Assembly: GCA_963642995.1 (NCBI GenBank) | Contig: CAVIIZ010000009.1 | Coordinates: 1 to 45,749, forward strand | From: CAVAWX01 sp963642995 | Lineage (GTDB): Bacteria; Actinomycetota; Coriobacteriia; Coriobacteriales; QAMH01 | Length of the DNA stretch: 45,749 nt | Direction of reading: 5' to 3' | In this document: positions 43,771-45,749 of the stretch, in pieces | Position numbering within the stretch: position 1 is the stretch's first letter | Layout: the number at the start of each line of letters is the position of its first letter | Translations under genes and position numbers: made by a program | Notes under the pieces: generated by a model | Database searches by the model: none | Told to the model about the DNA's origin: nothing | Seen by the model: the letters and a program-made list of their open reading frames with translations, nothing else

Positions 43771-44330
43771 GCGGCTCCTGCCGTCGCGTCGCCTCCGCCT
43801 CGCGCCGCGCTCGCATCGCTTGCGCCGCGCCTGTCCCCCCGATTATGCCATCTGCCGCGCCCGAGAGAAGGCGCATGCGAAAAAACCGCCCGCCTTCACC
43901 AAGGAACGCGCGGGGAAAGCGGGCTGATGTGGCCGACTTGAAACGGATGCGAATCCGGAATCCGGGAGGGCGTTTTTGGCGCGCGGTCTCGCGTTCGTTT
44001 GCCGTGAGGGGCGCCCGAACGCAAAAAGGGGCTTTGGGCGACGCCAGAAGTCGGTTTTTGCACGCCAAATGCGCAATTATCGACTTTGGGCGACAAAATC
44101 GCCCCTTTTGCTGTCGCCGGAAGTCCTTTTTTGCGCGAAATCGCCCTCGCAGCACGCGTGCAGGCCCAGAAACATCGCCCGATGTCGGTTTTTGCACGAG
44201 GCGCGGGCGCGGGCGGGGGAGTACCATGTGCGCGTCCGGGAAAAAGGGGATGCGACGCACCGCGCGCGCATGCCGGGCGCGTTTGCGCAATGCGGGGAAA
44301 CCTTCGACGACCGAGGAGGCTCGATAGTCC
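43771..44330. other. 560-bp intergenic region without a recognisable gene
   Basis: No open frame here has an RBS and a believable protein. The first 200 bp are featureless GC-rich DNA. From about 44030 the region carries repeated motifs and small hairpins, annotated separately. The end contains the GAGGAGG used by the amino-acid permease gene. Confidence 0.6.
44032..44198. repeat. Cluster of short intergenic repeats with hairpins and T-runs
   Basis: GTCGGTTTTTGCACG occurs exactly at 44050-44064 and 44184-44198, with a 12/15 match at 44123-44137. CTTTGGGCGAC occurs exactly at 44032-44042 and 44084-44094. GGCGAC/GTCGCC (44089-44094 with 44112-44117) and ACATC/GATGT (44172-44176 with 44181-44185) can form stems near the T-runs. 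This could be a degenerate repeat family, a set of regulator sites, or a structured leader. Confidence 0.6.
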
Positions 44331-45749
44331 ATGACGCACGAAAAAACGGTGAAGGGCGCGGCGGGCGAAAGCACCGCCACCGCGAAAGGGGCACCGGGTG
44401 TTGCGAACGCCCCGGCAAAGGACGCGGCAGACGCCGGCTATGCAAAGCAGCTCAAGCCCCGCCACATCTCGATGATCGCCATCGGCGGCTCCATCGGCAC
44501 GGGGCTGTTCCTCGGCGCCGGCGGCCGTCTGGCGCAAGGCGGCGCGGGCCTCATGTTCGCCTACGCCATATGCGGTGTGTTCGCCTTCCTCATGGTCCGC
44601 GCTTTGGGCGAGCTGTCCGTGCGCCGCCCCTCGTCGGGCGCCTTCGTCTCGTATGCCCGCGAGTTTCTGGGCGAGAAGGGCGCCTACATCACGGGCTGGC
44701 TGTTCTTCCTCGACTGGTCGACCACCGTCATGGCCGACATCACGGCGGTGGCCCTCTACATGCACTACTGGGCGATTTTCATGCCCATACCGCAGTGGGC
44801 TATCGCGCTCGTTGCCCTGGCGCTCGTCTTCGTGTTGAACATGATGAGCGTGAAGATGTACGGCGAGGCGGAGTTCTGGTTCGCCGTCGTCAAGGTGGCC
44901 ACCATCATAGTGTTCATGGTCGTCGCCATCGTCTGCATAGTCTTGGGCGCGCCGGTGGGCGGCTCGCACGCGGGCGTCTCCAACATCACCGACTACGGCG
45001 GCCTTCTGCCCACGGGCCTGTCGGCGGTCTTCGCGCTCACGCTGGGCGTGGTCTACGCGTTCGGCGGCACCGAGATGGTGGGCGTGGCGGCAGGCGAGGC
45101 CTCCGCCGACGCGGTCAAGCGCCTGCCGCGGGCCATCAACTCCATGATCGTGCGCATCTTCGTCTTCTACGTGGGCTCGGTCATCTTGATGGCGCTCGTC
45201 TTGCCCTACACGGCCTACTCGTCGGCCGAGTCGCCCTTCGTCACCTTCTTCGCCGGCCTGGGCGTGCCCTACGCCGACACCATCATCCAGATCGTCGTGC
45301 TGACGGCGGCGCTGTCCTCGCTCAACGCCGGCCTCTACGCCACGGGCCGCACCCTGCGCTCCATGGCCATCGCCGGCTCCGGGCCGAAATTCGCCGCGCG
45401 CATGAACAAGCACCAGGTGCCCTACGGCGGCATCGTCATCACCTCGGCGCTGGGGCTGGTGGGCGTGCTGCTGAACGCGTTTTTGCCCGAAGACGCCTTC
45501 AACATCATCATGAACCTCGCGGGGATAGGCATCGCCGGCACCTGGACGATGATCTTGATCACGCATCTGGCCTTCTTGCGCCGGGTGAAGAGAGGCGAGG
45601 AGGAGCGGCCGGCGTTTCGCATGCCGGGCGCGCCGTTCACGAACTGGCTCGCCATCGCGTTTTTCGTCTTCGTCGTGCTCTCGAACCTCACCGATCCGTC
45701 CGGGCGCTGGACGCTCGCGCTGTTCGCCGTCGTGGTCGTCGCGATGGTG
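44331..45749 (+). CDS. APC-superfamily amino-acid permease, cut by window end
   Basis: The first 473 residues of an amino-acid:H+ symporter; no stop codon is reached. A hydrophilic Ala/Lys-rich N-terminus of about 40 residues precedes the first helix, which carries the family motif IGGSIGTGLFLGAGGRLAQG. Further conserved blocks are RALGELSVRRPSSGAFVSYA and LDWSTTVMADITAVALYMHYW, the latter resembling AnsP/GabP-type permeases. At least eleven hydrophobic segments are visible. ATG 44331 has GAGGAGG about 11 bases upstream, a long spacing. Substrate choice among asparagine-like or other neutral amino acids cannot be made. Confidence 0.92.
   Translation, partial: MTHEKTVKGAAGESTATAKGAPGVANAPAKDAADAGYAKQLKPRHISMIAIGGSIGTGLFLGAGGRLAQGGAGLMFAYAICGVFAFLMVRALGELSVRRPSSGAFVSYAREFLGEKGAYITGWLFFLDWSTTVMADITAVALYMHYWAIFMPIPQWAIALVALALVFVLNMMSVKMYGEAEFWFAVVKVATIIVFMVVAIVCIVLGAPVGGSHAGVSNITDYGGLLPTGLSAVFALTLGVVYAFGGTEMVGVAAGEASADAVKRLPRAINSMIVRIFVFYVGSVILMALVLPYTAYSSAESPFVTFFAGLGVPYADTIIQIVVLTAALSSLNAGLYATGRTLRSMAIAGSGPKFAARMNKHQVPYGGIVITSALGLVGVLLNAFLPEDAFNIIMNLAGIGIAGTWTMILITHLAFLRRVKRGEEERPAFRMPGAPFTNWLAIAFFVFVVLSNLTDPSGRWTLALFAVVVVAMV

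Noticed and set aside
43665..44327. Plus-strand 220-codon open frame running through the intergenic repeats
   Set aside because: Arg-rich, begins antisense to the CmpB-like gene, has no RBS, and its length is explained by the GC-rich composition and the repeats.

Overview
The window is high-GC bacterial DNA. Several features suggest a Coriobacteriia actinobacterium, most likely Eggerthellaceae: a membrane-bound Tat-exported group 1 [NiFe] hydrogenase, late menaquinone genes, a single-chain PurL of about 1,300 residues, ATA isoleucine codons in otherwise GC-rich genes, and -10 boxes that often read TATACT. This assignment is inference, because there is no rRNA in the window. Three Ns at 41772-41774 flanked by a short direct repeat show that this is an assembled draft.

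Layout. 1-2125: an IS3-type element (390-1786) with 32-bp inverted repeats, then terminators. 2126-5891 (minus): hydrogenase operon for small subunit, large subunit and cytochrome b. 6164-8124 (plus): smpB, then infC-rpmI-rplT with a terminator-like hairpin in the leader and a non-canonical infC start. 8224-16206 (plus): a dense run of MATE exporter, GNAT acetyltransferase, and an ABC importer whose lipoprotein, ATPase and permease genes enclose menA and menG, then cca. 16226-20173 (minus): purL. 20287-22143: a membrane-anchored low-complexity protein. 22297-25784: a metal homeostasis block of a Zn-type ArsR sensor, a free-standing HMA protein, a P1B-ATPase and MntP. 25891-27350: an accessory patch with an orphan Phd-like antitoxin, a decayed DUF6273-like fragment and a TacA-TacT pair. 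27549-29429 (minus): an MFS transporter fused to a CBS pair. 29735-30682: XdhC-like protein. 30965-36580: comEA-comEC-holA and a ComEB-like dCMP deaminase, separated by a truncated C5-methyltransferase start and a BrnT/BrnA-like toxin-antitoxin pair. 36605-41012: a two-component system divergent from a large repetitive surface protein. 41043-43770 (minus): a lysozyme-like protein and two paralogous membrane proteins. 43771-44330: a repeat-bearing intergenic stretch. 44331-end: an amino-acid permease cut by the window edge.

Functional themes. The hydrogenase should feed electrons from H2 into menaquinone, and the menA/menG cluster performs the last two steps of making that quinone. The placement of those two genes inside an ABC importer is the most interesting arrangement here. 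It suggests, without proving, that a quinone precursor is scavenged. The comE genes suggest DNA-uptake capacity. Small toxin-antitoxin modules and gene remnants mark the points where the otherwise housekeeping-rich backbone has been remodelled.
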